Positions 42,507 to 51,866 of a stretch of 64,000 nucleotides of DNA are shown here, one piece after another (within the stretch, counting starts at the first letter, position 1; every line of letters starts with the position of its first letter). A program made the position numbers and the translations under genes. The stretch is taken from NCBI GenBank assembly GCA_050260675.1, contig JBLNCN010000005.1:806001-870000 (forward strand), in the 5' to 3' direction. The notes under the pieces are model-generated. The model was not told where the DNA came from. It saw nothing but the letters and a program-made list of their open reading frames with translations, and did no database searches. This DNA is from JBBDIP01 sp050260675 (lineage in GTDB: Bacteria; Bacillota; Sulfobacillia; Fermentithermobacillales; Fermentithermobacillaceae).

Positions 42507-42728
42507 CTAGCCCTCCCGGCGCCTTGTGAGGACTCTGTGCGGGCTCGAGGAACGGATAACCTCGAACAGTTCGCTATGACTGCGGACGGCGTCGCGAACG
42601 TTCTGAACCGCTACGAGCGAACCATCTTTGGGAACATGCAGGCGCCCTGCATTGATGCGTCGTGTGGCTTCCCGATACGTAATCGCCTGCTCGCCGCAGA
42701 CCTGCAGTATTGCTTCATATAGTCGCAT
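42507..42728 (-). CDS. Winged-helix-like small protein, copy 2 (module A2)
   Basis: 73 aa from ATG 42728 with GAGAGG 7 nt upstream (the open frame runs 53 codons further). MRLYEAILQVCGEQAITYREATRRIN...HVPKDGSLVAVQNVRDAVRSHSELFEV aligns along its length with gene A1. Probably DNA-binding; paired with gene B2. Confidence 0.65.
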   Translation of the reverse strand: MRLYEAILQVCGEQAITYREATRRINAGRLHVPKDGSLVAVQNVRDAVRSHSELFEVIRSSSPHRVLTRRREG

Positions 42729-42927
42729 GGATAAACCTCTCATTCTCCGACATCGTGTCCCATACATAGATCTTGAGCAATCAGGTACCTCCTCGTCATA
42801 TGAAGTCAAACTTGCCAAATGTGTCATCCTTACAAGACTGCTAATTTTATCCGGGTTGTTCCCATACTTCGACAACCTTCTGGACATTCCTCCTAGTGAG
42901 GCGCGAGCCGGAATAAGAAGGGCGAAA

Positions 42928-42957
42928 GGGCAGGCGCCAACTCAGCAACGCCTGCCC
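42928..42957 (-). terminator. Hairpin terminator
   Basis: GGGCAGGCG (42928-42936) / CGCCTGCCC (42949-42957), 12-base loop, read on the minus strand and followed by TTTCGCCCTTCTTATT. Terminates the gene ending at 43058. The rest of 42729-43057 holds no gene, only the promoter region of module 2. Confidence 0.55.
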
Positions 42958-43057
42958 AAAGGGTGATCCATTCGGCCAAATCCAAGGAGGGCGACGGGAA
43001 AAGCTGTTCCGCTCAGCTAATGGGGATCTCTGGACGGTGTGCGCGATTAAGGCTTCT

Positions 43058-43285
43058 CTAGATGGTCTTCCTTGCGGAATCGTGGCGATCCGCGGAATCT
43101 TTGATGGCCTTCTTAACGCTTTCGACCAGTTGGGAAGCCGTTCCTGTGAACACGATCTTGCCTGGTTCTCGGGACTTAGACCAACCTAACCTGAGTAGGG
43201 CGTCCCTAAGCGAATCGGGGTCATCAGTAACAACCTCGACACTGATAGACTTCACTGTCTGCGGTGAGTATACGCGCTTCTTCAT
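43058..43285 (-). CDS. Small hypothetical protein
   Basis: 75 aa from ATG 43285, GAAGGAGG 6 nt upstream. KSISVEVVTDDPDSLRDALLRLGWSKSREPGKIVFTGTASQLVESVKKAIKDSADR has an alternating beta-alpha-beta pattern. Not recognised. Confidence 0.6.
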   Translation of the reverse strand: MKKRVYSPQTVKSISVEVVTDDPDSLRDALLRLGWSKSREPGKIVFTGTASQLVESVKKAIKDSADRHDSARKTI

Positions 43286-43844
43286 CAGATTCCTCCTTCT
43301 ATGCCTTCTCCTAACAGATTTGGGTGAAGTGACCACCAACCATGACTATGGCTCATTTCCGAAGTACCTGCTTTGAGCGGTACAAGGCGTGCCGGAGTGC
43401 AGAACGGCGAGCAACATCTCCGGGGTATGACTCTGCCTGAACTAGGCACCTTGCTTCCAGTTGGGTCCATAGAGCCCCGGATATCGGTCGCATGCTGTTG
43501 CATTCGACGAGCAAACTGCTGCCGTTCCCTTCTTTCGTTTCTGAGCGGAACAGACCTTGAAGGAGATCCCGTCCCAGAGCAGAAGACTCACCCAGAAATC
43601 GTGCAGATTTCTCAAAACATACGGGAGACTCGATCTGTCCTCAACATCCTGGATCGAAAGCCCGCAATAACGGCGGGACGCTTCAGACCGAGACGGCGCC
43701 ACTAGAGGCCCGCCCTAGCATTAAGTCTCTCCCGGATGGAACGTCGCAGCCATGCTTCCATGGCGGTGATAATGGGCTGTAGGCAGCAGTAATGGTAGGT
43801 TCTGGCGCCTGAAATATGACCCTGTCCCTTAGGAGGTAAGGCAA
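43286..43844. other. 560-bp gap upstream of the Gabija-like pair
   Basis: No convincing gene: the longest plus frame (43373-43705) has poor composition and no ribosome site. The strong TTAGGAGG before the GTG at 43845 belongs to the OLD-family gene. May contain remnants that I cannot identify. Confidence 0.35.
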
Positions 43845-45656
43845 GTGGAAGTGAAGTCCCTTAGGATCGCTGGGTTCCGGGGACTCAAAGAAGCAGCCCT
43901 CGATTTCGACACGCATACGGTTCTCGTGGGTCCCAACTGCTGCGGAAAGAGCGCGGTTGTCGATGCCCTCGCTCTAGTCCTTGGACGAGATAGGATGGTC
44001 ACTCCACTGACGGAGCACGATTTCTGGGGAGGGGATCCCCAGCCGGCTGACCGCTTCATCATTATCGCTACCATTGGCGGCTTTCCAAAGAATGATCCCT
44101 GCTACAACAGCGATTGGTTTGGGGACGGCCTGGCCGTGCCCAAGTGGCTTGACCCCGCAACCGGGCAGCTTACGCCCACTGCCACGGACGAGTCGTCAGT
44201 TCTCTGCGCACAGATCGGGTGTGCTGGACGGTTTGATAAAGAGAGCCTGTCGGTCGAACTCATAAGGTATTTCCATGATGATGATAGCGTAGTCGATCCT
44301 TTTGAGGCCGACGCTGTTACAACTGTCCCGACTCGCTTGCTTGGAGCCATAGGCCTCTTTGTAGTTCCCGTCTCACGGACCTGGGACAGGATGATGTCCT
44401 TTGGATCGGATCTCTTCCGGAGACTCGCCACGGAGATACCGCACAGCGAGATTGAGGCCGAGCGGGACCGTCTCAGACGCCCCAGCGTCCCACTGGAGAA
44501 GTCTGATGCCCTGATTGGGCTTGCATCGGACATCAACGGAGAGATGAAAAGACTGTTCTCGGATGGTCCTGAACTGCAGCTGCGGGTGACAGGAACGGAT
44601 AGCGAGTCCCTCCTCCGGGCGATTGTCCCTCATTTCCAGTTCGCGGATGGACCACAACTGCCCGCGGGCAGGCATGGCCACGGCGTTCTGTCCGTTCAGA
44701 CATTGATCCTCCTTATGGAGTATGGCCGGAGGCGAGCAGCGAAAGGCGAGAGCTTTGTCATGGTCATCGAGGAGCCTGAGATGCACCTTCCCCCAGGCGT
44801 TCAGAGGCGCCTGATCCACAGAGCACAGTCGGTAACCGCGCAGACTATCACAACTAGCCACTCGCCGGAGGTAGTAGCGCTGTACCCTCCAACGAATGTA
44901 CGGATTCTGGAAAACCACAGAGGGGTACTGAGCTCCCACCCGATACTTCCAGAGCCTTTGGCCGCCCAAGCAACGAACTCCGCTCGGAAACTGATAAGGG
45001 ACAACCGTGTTCAGCTTGTTGGGGCACTAATGCAGGAGCGCGTCCTCGTACCCGAGGGAAGAACCGATTTTGAGTGGATCCGCCAGATCGCATCTGCCAT
45101 CGAACTGGGTGAGGGCTGGACAAGTAGCGGAGACGATGTGAGTTTCGGAGCACTCGTAGGCCTTATTCCAACACACGATTCGTCGGTGGTAGAGACCTGT
45201 CAGATGCTAAGAGGCATTAGGAGCGGCATAGCCGCCCTTGTGGATGGTGACGAGGCGGGTGACGACTACGTGAGTAGGCTACAGAAATCAAAGCTGAAGC
45301 CCGAGATGATAATCCAATGGGGGCCTGGCTGGACCATCGAAGACGTGATTGGCTGGGTGATTGATGGCGATGCCACCGTCCTTTCAGCAATAGGTCAAGA
45401 ATGCGGAGTGGCGTTCATCAGTTCTTCAGATTGGGTTGCGAAGTTCAAGAACGACGGTCTGGGACTGAAAACCAATTACCTTCTGATTGAATCGATCGCC
45501 CATGTGATTGCGGGCTTCCCCAAGTGCATGGAAAGGGCCAGATCCCTTCTTGACAACATGAGGTTAGCACTTACCGGGTACAAGTCGTTAGCGCCAATGT
45601 TCAAGGAAGATCCCCGCACAACCGACTCATGTCAGGTGTACAGATGGCCAACGTAG
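43845..45656 (+). CDS. gajA: OLD-family ATPase/TOPRIM nuclease (GajA-like)
   Basis: 603 aa from a GTG. N-terminal SMC-like ATPase: VLVGPNCCGKSAVVDAL (Walker A, about residue 30) and FVMVIEEPEMHLPP (Walker B, about 306) with a HGVLSVQTLILL signature. C-terminal TOPRIM domain: RVLVPEGRTDFEW (Glu, about 404) and AALVDGDEAGDDY (DxD, about 466). Followed with overlap by a UvrD-like helicase gene, the class 2 OLD/Gabija arrangement. Gabija nicks invading DNA when nucleotide pools fall; whether this pair is true Gabija or a close relative is not settled. Confidence 0.85.
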   Translation: MEVKSLRIAGFRGLKEAALDFDTHTVLVGPNCCGKSAVVDALALVLGRDRMVTPLTEHDFWGGDPQPADRFIIIATIGGFPKNDPCYNSDWFGDGLAVPKWLDPATGQLTPTATDESSVLCAQIGCAGRFDKESLSVELIRYFHDDDSVVDPFEADAVTTVPTRLLGAIGLFVVPVSRTWDRMMSFGSDLFRRLATEIPHSEIEAERDRLRRPSVPLEKSDALIGLASDINGEMKRLFSDGPELQLRVTGTDSESLLRAIVPHFQFADGPQLPAGRHGHGVLSVQTLILLMEYGRRRAAKGESFVMVIEEPEMHLPPGVQRRLIHRAQSVTAQTITTSHSPEVVALYPPTNVRILENHRGVLSSHPILPEPLAAQATNSARKLIRDNRVQLVGALMQERVLVPEGRTDFEWIRQIASAIELGEGWTSSGDDVSFGALVGLIPTHDSSVVETCQMLRGIRSGIAALVDGDEAGDDYVSRLQKSKLKPEMIIQWGPGWTIEDVIGWVIDGDATVLSAIGQECGVAFISSSDWVAKFKNDGLGLKTNYLLIESIAHVIAGFPKCMERARSLLDNMRLALTGYKSLAPMFKEDPRTTDSCQVYRWPT

Positions 45657-46936
45657 GCACACTGCTTGTCGAAGGAGCCGCAGGGACCGGGAAGACCACG
45701 TTCTTAATGACCGAACTGGATGCCCTGGTCAGATCCCAAGGCCTGGACGACGGTCAGCGAGTGCTTGGTCTGAGCGTGATGCATGGATCCAGGCTTCGTC
45801 TCGATCAGAGACTGCGGACGTTAGCCTCACTGAAGCGGCGCTATGCCTGTTCTACATTCGATAGTCTTGCATGGCGGATTGTCAGCCGATGGAGAAGCCT
45901 GGCTCGCGAGCTATCTCTGCCCCTCAGCGTAGACTATGAGTCTACTTGCGCTAATGCCGCAACTCTTTTGAAGAAGGACGAGGTTGCATCCTGGTTCGGC
46001 CGAAGCTGGCCGGTGGTAGTTGTAGACGAAGCCCAAGACTGCAGGGGAAGTCGGTTAGCTATGCTAGAGTCTATCCATGGACGGGTACGGCTGCTGACTG
46101 CAGGGGATGAGTTTCAAGACCTTTCGTCTGAAGGAAAGAACGAATGCCTAGCGTGGCTGCGGGGAGTATCGGAGACACAGACGCTGACCACCTGCCATAG
46201 GACGAACAGAAGTGGTTTGATCCAGGCTGCTCTTGAGGTCAGAGAAGGCAGAAGCGTTACTCTGAAAGGTGCAGGATTCTTGGTTCTCCGAGGTCAAAAC
46301 CCGAGTGTCTGTGCCTCGCACATTTCACGATCGCTTGCGTTTCACGGCGACTCCGATGCAGCGATACTCACTCCTACTGCTGAGCTGGATATCTTCGACC
46401 AGGTGCAAGACTTAGTCTCGACAAAGAGCTACCGTGCCTCTGGCAAGAACTCTCGGATGGTTGGACCATACCCGATACACAGGGAAAAGAGACCTGAAGA
46501 AGTGGCCGCTGATATCTTGGCTTCGCTCGAACTCGGAGGGCATGGAGGTGGGTGGATTCGGATTAGTGAAGTACCGTGGCGTCCGGTACCTGGCGCTGCA
46601 GAACTGAAGGCGTGGATGGAACGACAGCGGAGAGTTTTCGGACGCGAGATGGTTAGTGTGGACTCCATCAAGAGCGAGATCCAGGTTATCTCGCAGCGAT
46701 TAAGAGTCAGCGCAATGTCTCGCGGGAGTAGAGCGAGGAGCATGACAATCCACCAGGCAAAAAACCGAGAGTTCACGAATGTGATAGTGCTCTGGCCATA
46801 TCAAGTGGGCGGATCAGCGGAAACCATGCGTAGGGCGCTGTACAACGCAATAACGCGTGCTAGGCAGTTCGCGACGGTGATCGTTCAGGGTCGCCCAAAT
46901 GATACGCGCCTTATCTCACCTCCGTTCGCGCCGTAA
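45644..46936 (+). CDS. gajB: UvrD/Rep-like SF1 helicase (GajB-like)
   Basis: About 430 aa. Walker A LLVEGAAGTGKTTF (about residue 15), Walker B VVVVDEAQDCRG (about 128), motif IV-VI region LTTCHRTNRSG and MTIHQAKNREFTNVIVLWPYQ...RRALYNAITRARQFATVIV. Shorter than housekeeping UvrD, as expected for GajB. ATG 45644 lies inside the nuclease gene (13-nt overlap); an ATG five codons earlier lacks a ribosome site. The two proteins likely form one complex. Confidence 0.85.
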   Translation: MANVGTLLVEGAAGTGKTTFLMTELDALVRSQGLDDGQRVLGLSVMHGSRLRLDQRLRTLASLKRRYACSTFDSLAWRIVSRWRSLARELSLPLSVDYESTCANAATLLKKDEVASWFGRSWPVVVVDEAQDCRGSRLAMLESIHGRVRLLTAGDEFQDLSSEGKNECLAWLRGVSETQTLTTCHRTNRSGLIQAALEVREGRSVTLKGAGFLVLRGQNPSVCASHISRSLAFHGDSDAAILTPTAELDIFDQVQDLVSTKSYRASGKNSRMVGPYPIHREKRPEEVAADILASLELGGHGGGWIRISEVPWRPVPGAAELKAWMERQRRVFGREMVSVDSIKSEIQVISQRLRVSAMSRGSRARSMTIHQAKNREFTNVIVLWPYQVGGSAETMRRALYNAITRARQFATVIVQGRPNDTRLISPPFAP

Positions 46937-47083
46937 CTAGAACATCTCTTGAGAAGCTCTCTTTGGCTCTTTGCCCGTGGGTCATTTCGCGCGCCAGTGT
47001 CGCCATGCTTCGTACTGGCTTAGTATAGAGCGTTCATTATGGATGAAGGTTACGGAGTACTGCATCCGTCCTGTGGGACAAGA

Positions 47084-47175
47084 TCAGGGGAGGGGATTTG
47101 AACCCCTGGAACCCTCTTTCGAGAGTCCACCTGCCCCTCAACCGGGCGCCACAGACCCGCCTCGGCCACCCCTCC
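47084..47175 (-). tRNA. tRNA-Ser-like sequence, probably degenerate
   Basis: Minus strand: GGAGGGGTGGCCGAG start, D-stem GCC/GGC, a long variable arm with GAAA loop, and a good T-arm AGGGG-TTCAAAT-CCCCT. However, only five of seven acceptor pairs form, no CCA is encoded, and the anticodon stem (GCCC/GGGC around GGTTGAG) is irregular, so the anticodon cannot be assigned safely (TGA if slipped). Either an unusual element-borne tRNA or a pseudo-tRNA. Confidence 0.4.
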
Positions 47176-47244
47176 ATAATCATGATATTCGCGCCTAAGG
47201 AAGTTCTACACAGGACGAAATCACTGAAGACCTTCTCTCTCTCA

Positions 47245-47370
47245 CTACCGCTGCCCTGAGCCGGGGTCTACCGATAAGTTCAGGCGTATGGGCCCCATGT
47301 TGACCGATATACCAGTGAACTTCAGGTTCCTTACTAAAGCGATAACGTCAGACATCTTGTCCTTTAGCAT
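47245..47370 (-). CDS. 41-residue small ORF
   Basis: ATG 47370 is preceded by AAAGGGGGTGGG at good distance. MLKDKMSDVIALVRNLKFTG continues to ISVNMGPIRLNLSVD, amphipathic then strand-like. Unknown; could be a small antitoxin or leader peptide. Confidence 0.35.
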   Translation of the reverse strand: MLKDKMSDVIALVRNLKFTGISVNMGPIRLNLSVDPGSGQR

Positions 47371-47713
47371 AGAACCCACCCCCTTTCCTGCAGGTAGAAC
47401 ACCCGGACCATGGCTCTTCCGTGTCGGAAGGCCCCGGTTCAAGGCAGCGATCACTTCAATTGGATACTACTACCAGTACCTTTGGAGATCAATGCAAGCG
47501 TTCGCTTTGGGCTCGCCCTGGCGAAAGTAGGATTTGGTCGCTCCTCCCTAGAAATGTCGCGCGGCGGCAAATCGCTTGTCTGAGCAGGCGTTTAATTGCA
47601 TCGACGATATCCAACTCGATCATGTCGAGCAGACTTGCCGGTTGCTGTTTCTTAAGTACCCAGATGATCTTGAGCAAGACCTATCAAGATGTCCCTATGC
47701 GCCCCTTGTCTCT

Positions 47714-48163
47714 CTACACACCTGGGATGGTAGCCAGAAACTCAGACAAGGACATCACTGCATAGCCGTTCTTCTGCATGCGACTGTACAGGTCTCTGTC
47801 CTCCGTAACCAGCGTACACCCCTCAGTTACGGCCGTGTCAGCTATGAGAGCATCGTCTGTGTTTGAACGACTTGCGTTTAGGATCTGTTCGTAGACTTCT
47901 CCGTCACCAAACCTGGCATATCCGAGTCTCGCCCTGCTACCGAGGACGCACACGGACAGTGGCACTAGTCTCGGTCTGAGGTCTGCAAGCATCAACATGT
48001 TTACGGCCCGTTTCTCCTTCTTAGGGTCCGGAGTCTCGCATAGTTCTTCCACCTGTACTGTGGTGACACACAGCTCGTACATTTGGCCGATGGCCGGTTT
48101 GATCGTCTCAATGATCGCAGGTAGCTGGTCAAAGACGTTCGAGTCAAACATGATCCTCTTCAT
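47714..48163 (-). CDS. PIN-domain protein
   Basis: 149 aa. IMFDSNVFDQL (first Asp), QVEELCETP (Glu), SNTDDALIADTAVTEGCTLVTEDRDLYSRM (later Asp residues) give the PIN acidic tetrad. VapC-type nucleases of this size target tRNA or other RNAs. A partner antitoxin is not evident; ORFs just downstream (47489-47677) are weak. Confidence 0.78.
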   Translation of the reverse strand: MKRIMFDSNVFDQLPAIIETIKPAIGQMYELCVTTVQVEELCETPDPKKEKRAVNMLMLADLRPRLVPLSVCVLGSRARLGYARFGDGEVYEQILNASRSNTDDALIADTAVTEGCTLVTEDRDLYSRMQKNGYAVMSLSEFLATIPGV

Positions 48164-48504
48164 CGGTGCCCCTGGCCTCCTTTTCTCGCAGAACTATCAG
48201 ACCATCAGAGCTGTTGCGATCTCGGCAAGCATCTTAACCTACGGTACTGTCCTGAAACATGCACCTAACAAGAGAACCTATGATGGAACTTCTGCCCTTC
48301 CTCACTCCATTCGACAGAATCCCGAGGTTCATTGCGAGAACGAGTGGGCATTCGTCACCTGCAAGTGCATGGGTTTGTGTGTCCTGTGACGTGCTCGCGA
48401 GCCAGTTCACACCTAGACCCCGGACTCGTGACGGCGAGAAAAGGAAGATGCCGTGAGAGCCACGAATCAAGATATCAATGTCATAATAGTCAGGAAGTAG
48501 TCGA
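48164..48504. other. 341-bp intergenic region before SPARTA
   Basis: Divergent gap between the PIN gene and the TIR-APAZ gene. It should hold both promoters; AGGAAG lies 7 nt before the TIR-APAZ ATG. Several overlapping short ORFs have no support. Confidence 0.4.
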
Positions 48505-49872
48505 ATGCGAAGCCTAGTGTTCATATCTCACGCCAATCCTGAGGACAACGAGTTCTCGGCTTGGCTATCCTGTCAGCTGAAGATTCACGGATACGACACC
48601 TGGCTGGATCTGGAGCGCCTCAAAGGCGGAGAGCGCTTCTGGGCTGTGATCCAGAAGGTGATTGAAGAACAGGCTTCCAAGTTTCTGTTCGTAGTGTCTC
48701 GCTCGTCAAATACCAAGGACGGTGCTCTTAACGAGCTTCACTTGGCGCTTAACGTTGGTCGGAGGTTCCATCTGAAGGATTTCGTGATTCCGCTTCACCT
48801 TGACGACCTTCCCCACGGGGAAATGAACATTCAGATTCAAAGGCTGAATGCTGTCCCCTTTTTCGAGAAAGGCTGGGCGTATGGGCTCAAAGCTGTCCTA
48901 ACAAAGCTCACACTAGATGGGGTGCCTCACTCCTCCGGAGGAAATGTAGAAACCATCGCTAGATGGTGGGAATCTTTCACAAGACCCACACCCACGCAAG
49001 CCTTAACGGAGGTGTACACGTCAAACTGGTTCCCAGCAACGCTACCTACTGTACTCTACTTTCACCAGGTGGACACACTCAATACGGATGCTGGGCTAAC
49101 GCCTAAGATGGTTGAGTATCATCACACAGGTGTTCTAGTCGGAGACCAGATTGTCAGTTTTTCCCCTGCAAACGAGCTTGCTGATACGTTCGGCGACAGT
49201 CTTAGCATCAAGGAATCATCATGTAAGAGCCCCATTGATTTTCTAGAGCACGGTAGCAAGCTGCTGCCAGCAAAGCAAGCAAGGCCCATCTTGGTGCAGC
49301 TACTTCAGCAGGCATGGGATGGCTGTTCCAAGGTGACTGTCATGAACAAGTATGAGCTGGCGAACAGGTCAGTGGTCACCTACTTCACTGAAGGAGACGT
49401 TGGCTTGGCAAGAGTCAGTAGCACAGTGTCTGGACGCCACAGATCCAGACAGTTAGTCGGAACGTGGAGGAGTTCATCCGCCGCAGGAAAAAAGGCAACA
49501 CACTTCTGGCATTTCGGGATTAGTGCCAAGGCGAGAGTCTATCCATTCCTGGGTTACGTGGTAACTCCCCATGTCCTGTTCTCTGACGATGGCAGGGTAG
49601 TGTGGGATAACAAGGATAGGACCCACCGAGCACGCCGGAGTCAGTGTCGGGATTGGTGGAACCCTGCTTGGCGTGACAGGATCCTATTGTCTGTTGCTTG
49701 GCTGGCAGGATACAGCGATGTACTCCGCATCCCGGTCTCAAAGGAGTCCGCAATATGCGTGAGTACGAACCCAATCGAGTTCTCCAGCCCGGTGTCGTTT
49801 GTCGACCCGGAAGGGGCACCGGTTGTTGATTATGAAGAGGGAGGCTTTGAAGATGAGACTCTCCCTGAGTAG
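48505..49872 (+). CDS. TIR-APAZ protein of a SPARTA system
   Basis: 455 aa. TIR domain at residues 1-130: LVFISHANPEDNEFSAWLSCQLKIHGYDTWLDLERLKGGERFW, with the helix around the expected catalytic Glu (ERLKGGE) and SRSSNTKDGALNELHLAL. The remainder (from about 150; WFPATLPTVLYFHQV) fits APAZ, which occupies the place of Argonaute N/PAZ functions. In SPARTA, guide-directed target recognition by the partner Argonaute activates TIR NADase and depletes NAD. Ends 20 nt inside the Argonaute gene. Confidence 0.9.
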   Translation: MRSLVFISHANPEDNEFSAWLSCQLKIHGYDTWLDLERLKGGERFWAVIQKVIEEQASKFLFVVSRSSNTKDGALNELHLALNVGRRFHLKDFVIPLHLDDLPHGEMNIQIQRLNAVPFFEKGWAYGLKAVLTKLTLDGVPHSSGGNVETIARWWESFTRPTPTQALTEVYTSNWFPATLPTVLYFHQVDTLNTDAGLTPKMVEYHHTGVLVGDQIVSFSPANELADTFGDSLSIKESSCKSPIDFLEHGSKLLPAKQARPILVQLLQQAWDGCSKVTVMNKYELANRSVVTYFTEGDVGLARVSSTVSGRHRSRQLVGTWRSSSAAGKKATHFWHFGISAKARVYPFLGYVVTPHVLFSDDGRVVWDNKDRTHRARRSQCRDWWNPAWRDRILLSVAWLAGYSDVLRIPVSKESAICVSTNPIEFSSPVSFVDPEGAPVVDYEEGGFEDETLPE

Positions 49873-51355
49873 GATCTCTGAGCCTCTCATCACTCTTGGG
49901 TACAATCAAGCAGTGGAGGACCCAAGGGATGGCCTAACTCTGTTTGGACCTCTTGACTACGTACCATCCTACGGGATTCGCTATGGCGCGATTGGCACGG
50001 ACACGGGGCTTAGAAGGTTTGAGGCATGGATTCGGTCGATCCAAGCGCCTATCCTTAGTGAGCAGAGATACGGCCGGCCGTTTTACCCAGGCTTTGAAGC
50101 AGTCTTTCGTACCGCTCTGAGAAGCACGCCTGATATCAAACTAGTGATAGACGAGGCTGAACTCCGCAGGCGGGTCCATCAGAAGGATAGGTACCAAAGA
50201 GTCTATTCGACTGTGGATCTTTACGAGAAGCCTCTTGTTGATGCTGCCAATGAGGACGAAAGGGTTGACCTATGGTTTGTGGTGATTCCCGACGAGGTCT
50301 ATCAGTTCTGTAGACCCAAATCCGTGGTTAGAAAGGAGCTTCAGGTCGTTTCCGAAAGGCCGCAAACAGTAGCGTTCGCCCGCTCATTGAAACTACAGCG
50401 GCCACTGCTAGAAGCAGAGTCTGAATACGAAGTCTCGAGAGCTTACGAGTACGAGGTCCATTTCCACAACCAGCTAAAGGCAAGAATGCTTAAGCATCAG
50501 ATCACGACTCAAATAGTCAGAGAATCGACTCTTGATCCTGAGATTGCGGTAAGAAAGCGGCCGGGATGGCTATCGGATATGAGGTCGTCTATTGCCTGGA
50601 ACCTTACGACCACGATGTATTACAAGAATGGATGGCGTCCATGGAAACTAGAGAAGGTTCGAGAAGGAGTCTGCTATGTCGGGCTTGTGTTCAAGAAGAT
50701 GCAGGATGAGAATCATGCCAATGCATGCTGTGCCGCCCAGATGTTCCTGGATTCTGGTGACGGAGTCGTGTTCAAAGGAGCCGTCGGTCCATGGTACAAC
50801 GAGGACACCGGCCAGTACCATCTGTGCCGAGAGGACGCTGCCGAACTGATATCGACTGTGTTGAAGTCATACCGCAGCCGCACAGGTAGGGATCCCAAGG
50901 AACTGTTCATACACGGTAGAGTAAGGTTTGATGATGCGGAATGGTCGGGTTTCAAGGACGGAGCTGGAGACAACACAATGATTGTCGGCGTCAGGATTCA
51001 GGGTGCTAGCGATTTGAAGGTGTTTCGAGATAGTAGCTACCCGCTTCTCCGTGGGATGGCTTACGTTCGGGATGAGCGTACTGCATATCTCTGGACAAAG
51101 GGGTTCATCCCGAGGCTTAGAACCTATCCGGGCAAGGAAGTCCCCAACCCTTTGTTGATCGATGTGTGTCGAGGCACGGCGGACATTGAGGTCGTACTCA
51201 AGGACATCCTTGGCCTGACGAAGCTCAACTACAACGCCTGCATGTACGGAGATGGGGTGCCAGTGACCCTCCGCTTTGCGGACGCAGTTGGAGAGATTCT
51301 CACGGCTGGTCCAACAGATAAGGGTCTACCTCTACCTTTTAGATACTACATTTGA
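49853..51355 (+). CDS. Short prokaryotic Argonaute (MID-PIWI) of SPARTA
   Basis: 500 aa from ATG 49853 (GGGAGG 9 nt upstream). The length and lack of N/PAZ domains match short pAgos. The MID region lies around residues 150-280 (DLWFVVIPDEVYQFCRP; KLEKVREGVCYVGLVFKK) and the PIWI region follows (FIHGRVRFDDAEW; PLLRGMAYV). The usual DEDX Asp after CYVGLVF and the second near FIHGR are not Asp, so it should be catalytically inactive and act as a guide-dependent sensor. Partner of the TIR-APAZ protein. Confidence 0.9.
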   Translation: MRLSLSRISEPLITLGYNQAVEDPRDGLTLFGPLDYVPSYGIRYGAIGTDTGLRRFEAWIRSIQAPILSEQRYGRPFYPGFEAVFRTALRSTPDIKLVIDEAELRRRVHQKDRYQRVYSTVDLYEKPLVDAANEDERVDLWFVVIPDEVYQFCRPKSVVRKELQVVSERPQTVAFARSLKLQRPLLEAESEYEVSRAYEYEVHFHNQLKARMLKHQITTQIVRESTLDPEIAVRKRPGWLSDMRSSIAWNLTTTMYYKNGWRPWKLEKVREGVCYVGLVFKKMQDENHANACCAAQMFLDSGDGVVFKGAVGPWYNEDTGQYHLCREDAAELISTVLKSYRSRTGRDPKELFIHGRVRFDDAEWSGFKDGAGDNTMIVGVRIQGASDLKVFRDSSYPLLRGMAYVRDERTAYLWTKGFIPRLRTYPGKEVPNPLLIDVCRGTADIEVVLKDILGLTKLNYNACMYGDGVPVTLRFADAVGEILTAGPTDKGLPLPFRYYI

Positions 51356-51623
51356 TCCTCACCTTCGTAGATCCAAAGCGGGGACTGGCTGGTTTCGGAA
51401 TCGTTGATCGATCCGATCGACAGAGGACAGGTATGTATGGGGAACATGACGTTACCAGCAGCCTTTCTTGATGCAGCGATAGAGGCCAATTGGTAGACAC
51501 CACCTGAGGCATCAGTGAGTGCTCGTCTTTGTTGTAGGCCTGGCGTAGTCCAGCAGTGCCAGACGGCTATCGGTACGTGGTAGATCAACTTCGGCCAACT
51601 CAGCGAAGGAGGAGAGGACGGGT

Positions 51624-51866
51624 TCAGGGTTGCGCGACAGACGATGAGTATTCGGAGTTCGTCGGGTAGACGCCTGTTGCGGTCCCAAGTGTTTTCCATG
51701 CTTTTTCATAGCGGTCGATATACGGAAGCAGCTCTTCGATTCGAGCGACAATGCGTTTCTGCTCGGCAATCGGCGGGAGTGGAACTAACTTATTGCATAG
51801 CTTTTCCATATCTAGTGTTGGTAATTTGGAGTTCCATCTTGTGTGCCAGATTTGTGCGAACTGCAA
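51624..51866 (-). pseudogene. hsdS: Type I restriction specificity (HsdS) remnant
   Basis: LPTLDMEKLCNKLVPLPPIAEQKRIVARIEELLPYIDRYEKAW is the conserved end of an HsdS target-recognition half. No start, no upstream recognition domain and no hsdM/hsdR are present. Adjacent stretches 51356-51623 and 51867-52120 contain no gene. A relic of another restriction locus within the island. Confidence 0.75.

Noticed and set aside
47489..47677. 62-aa minus-strand ORF after the PIN gene as antitoxin
   Set aside because: Starts with TTG without a good ribosome site and the C-terminal half looks random; an antitoxin normally precedes the PIN gene.
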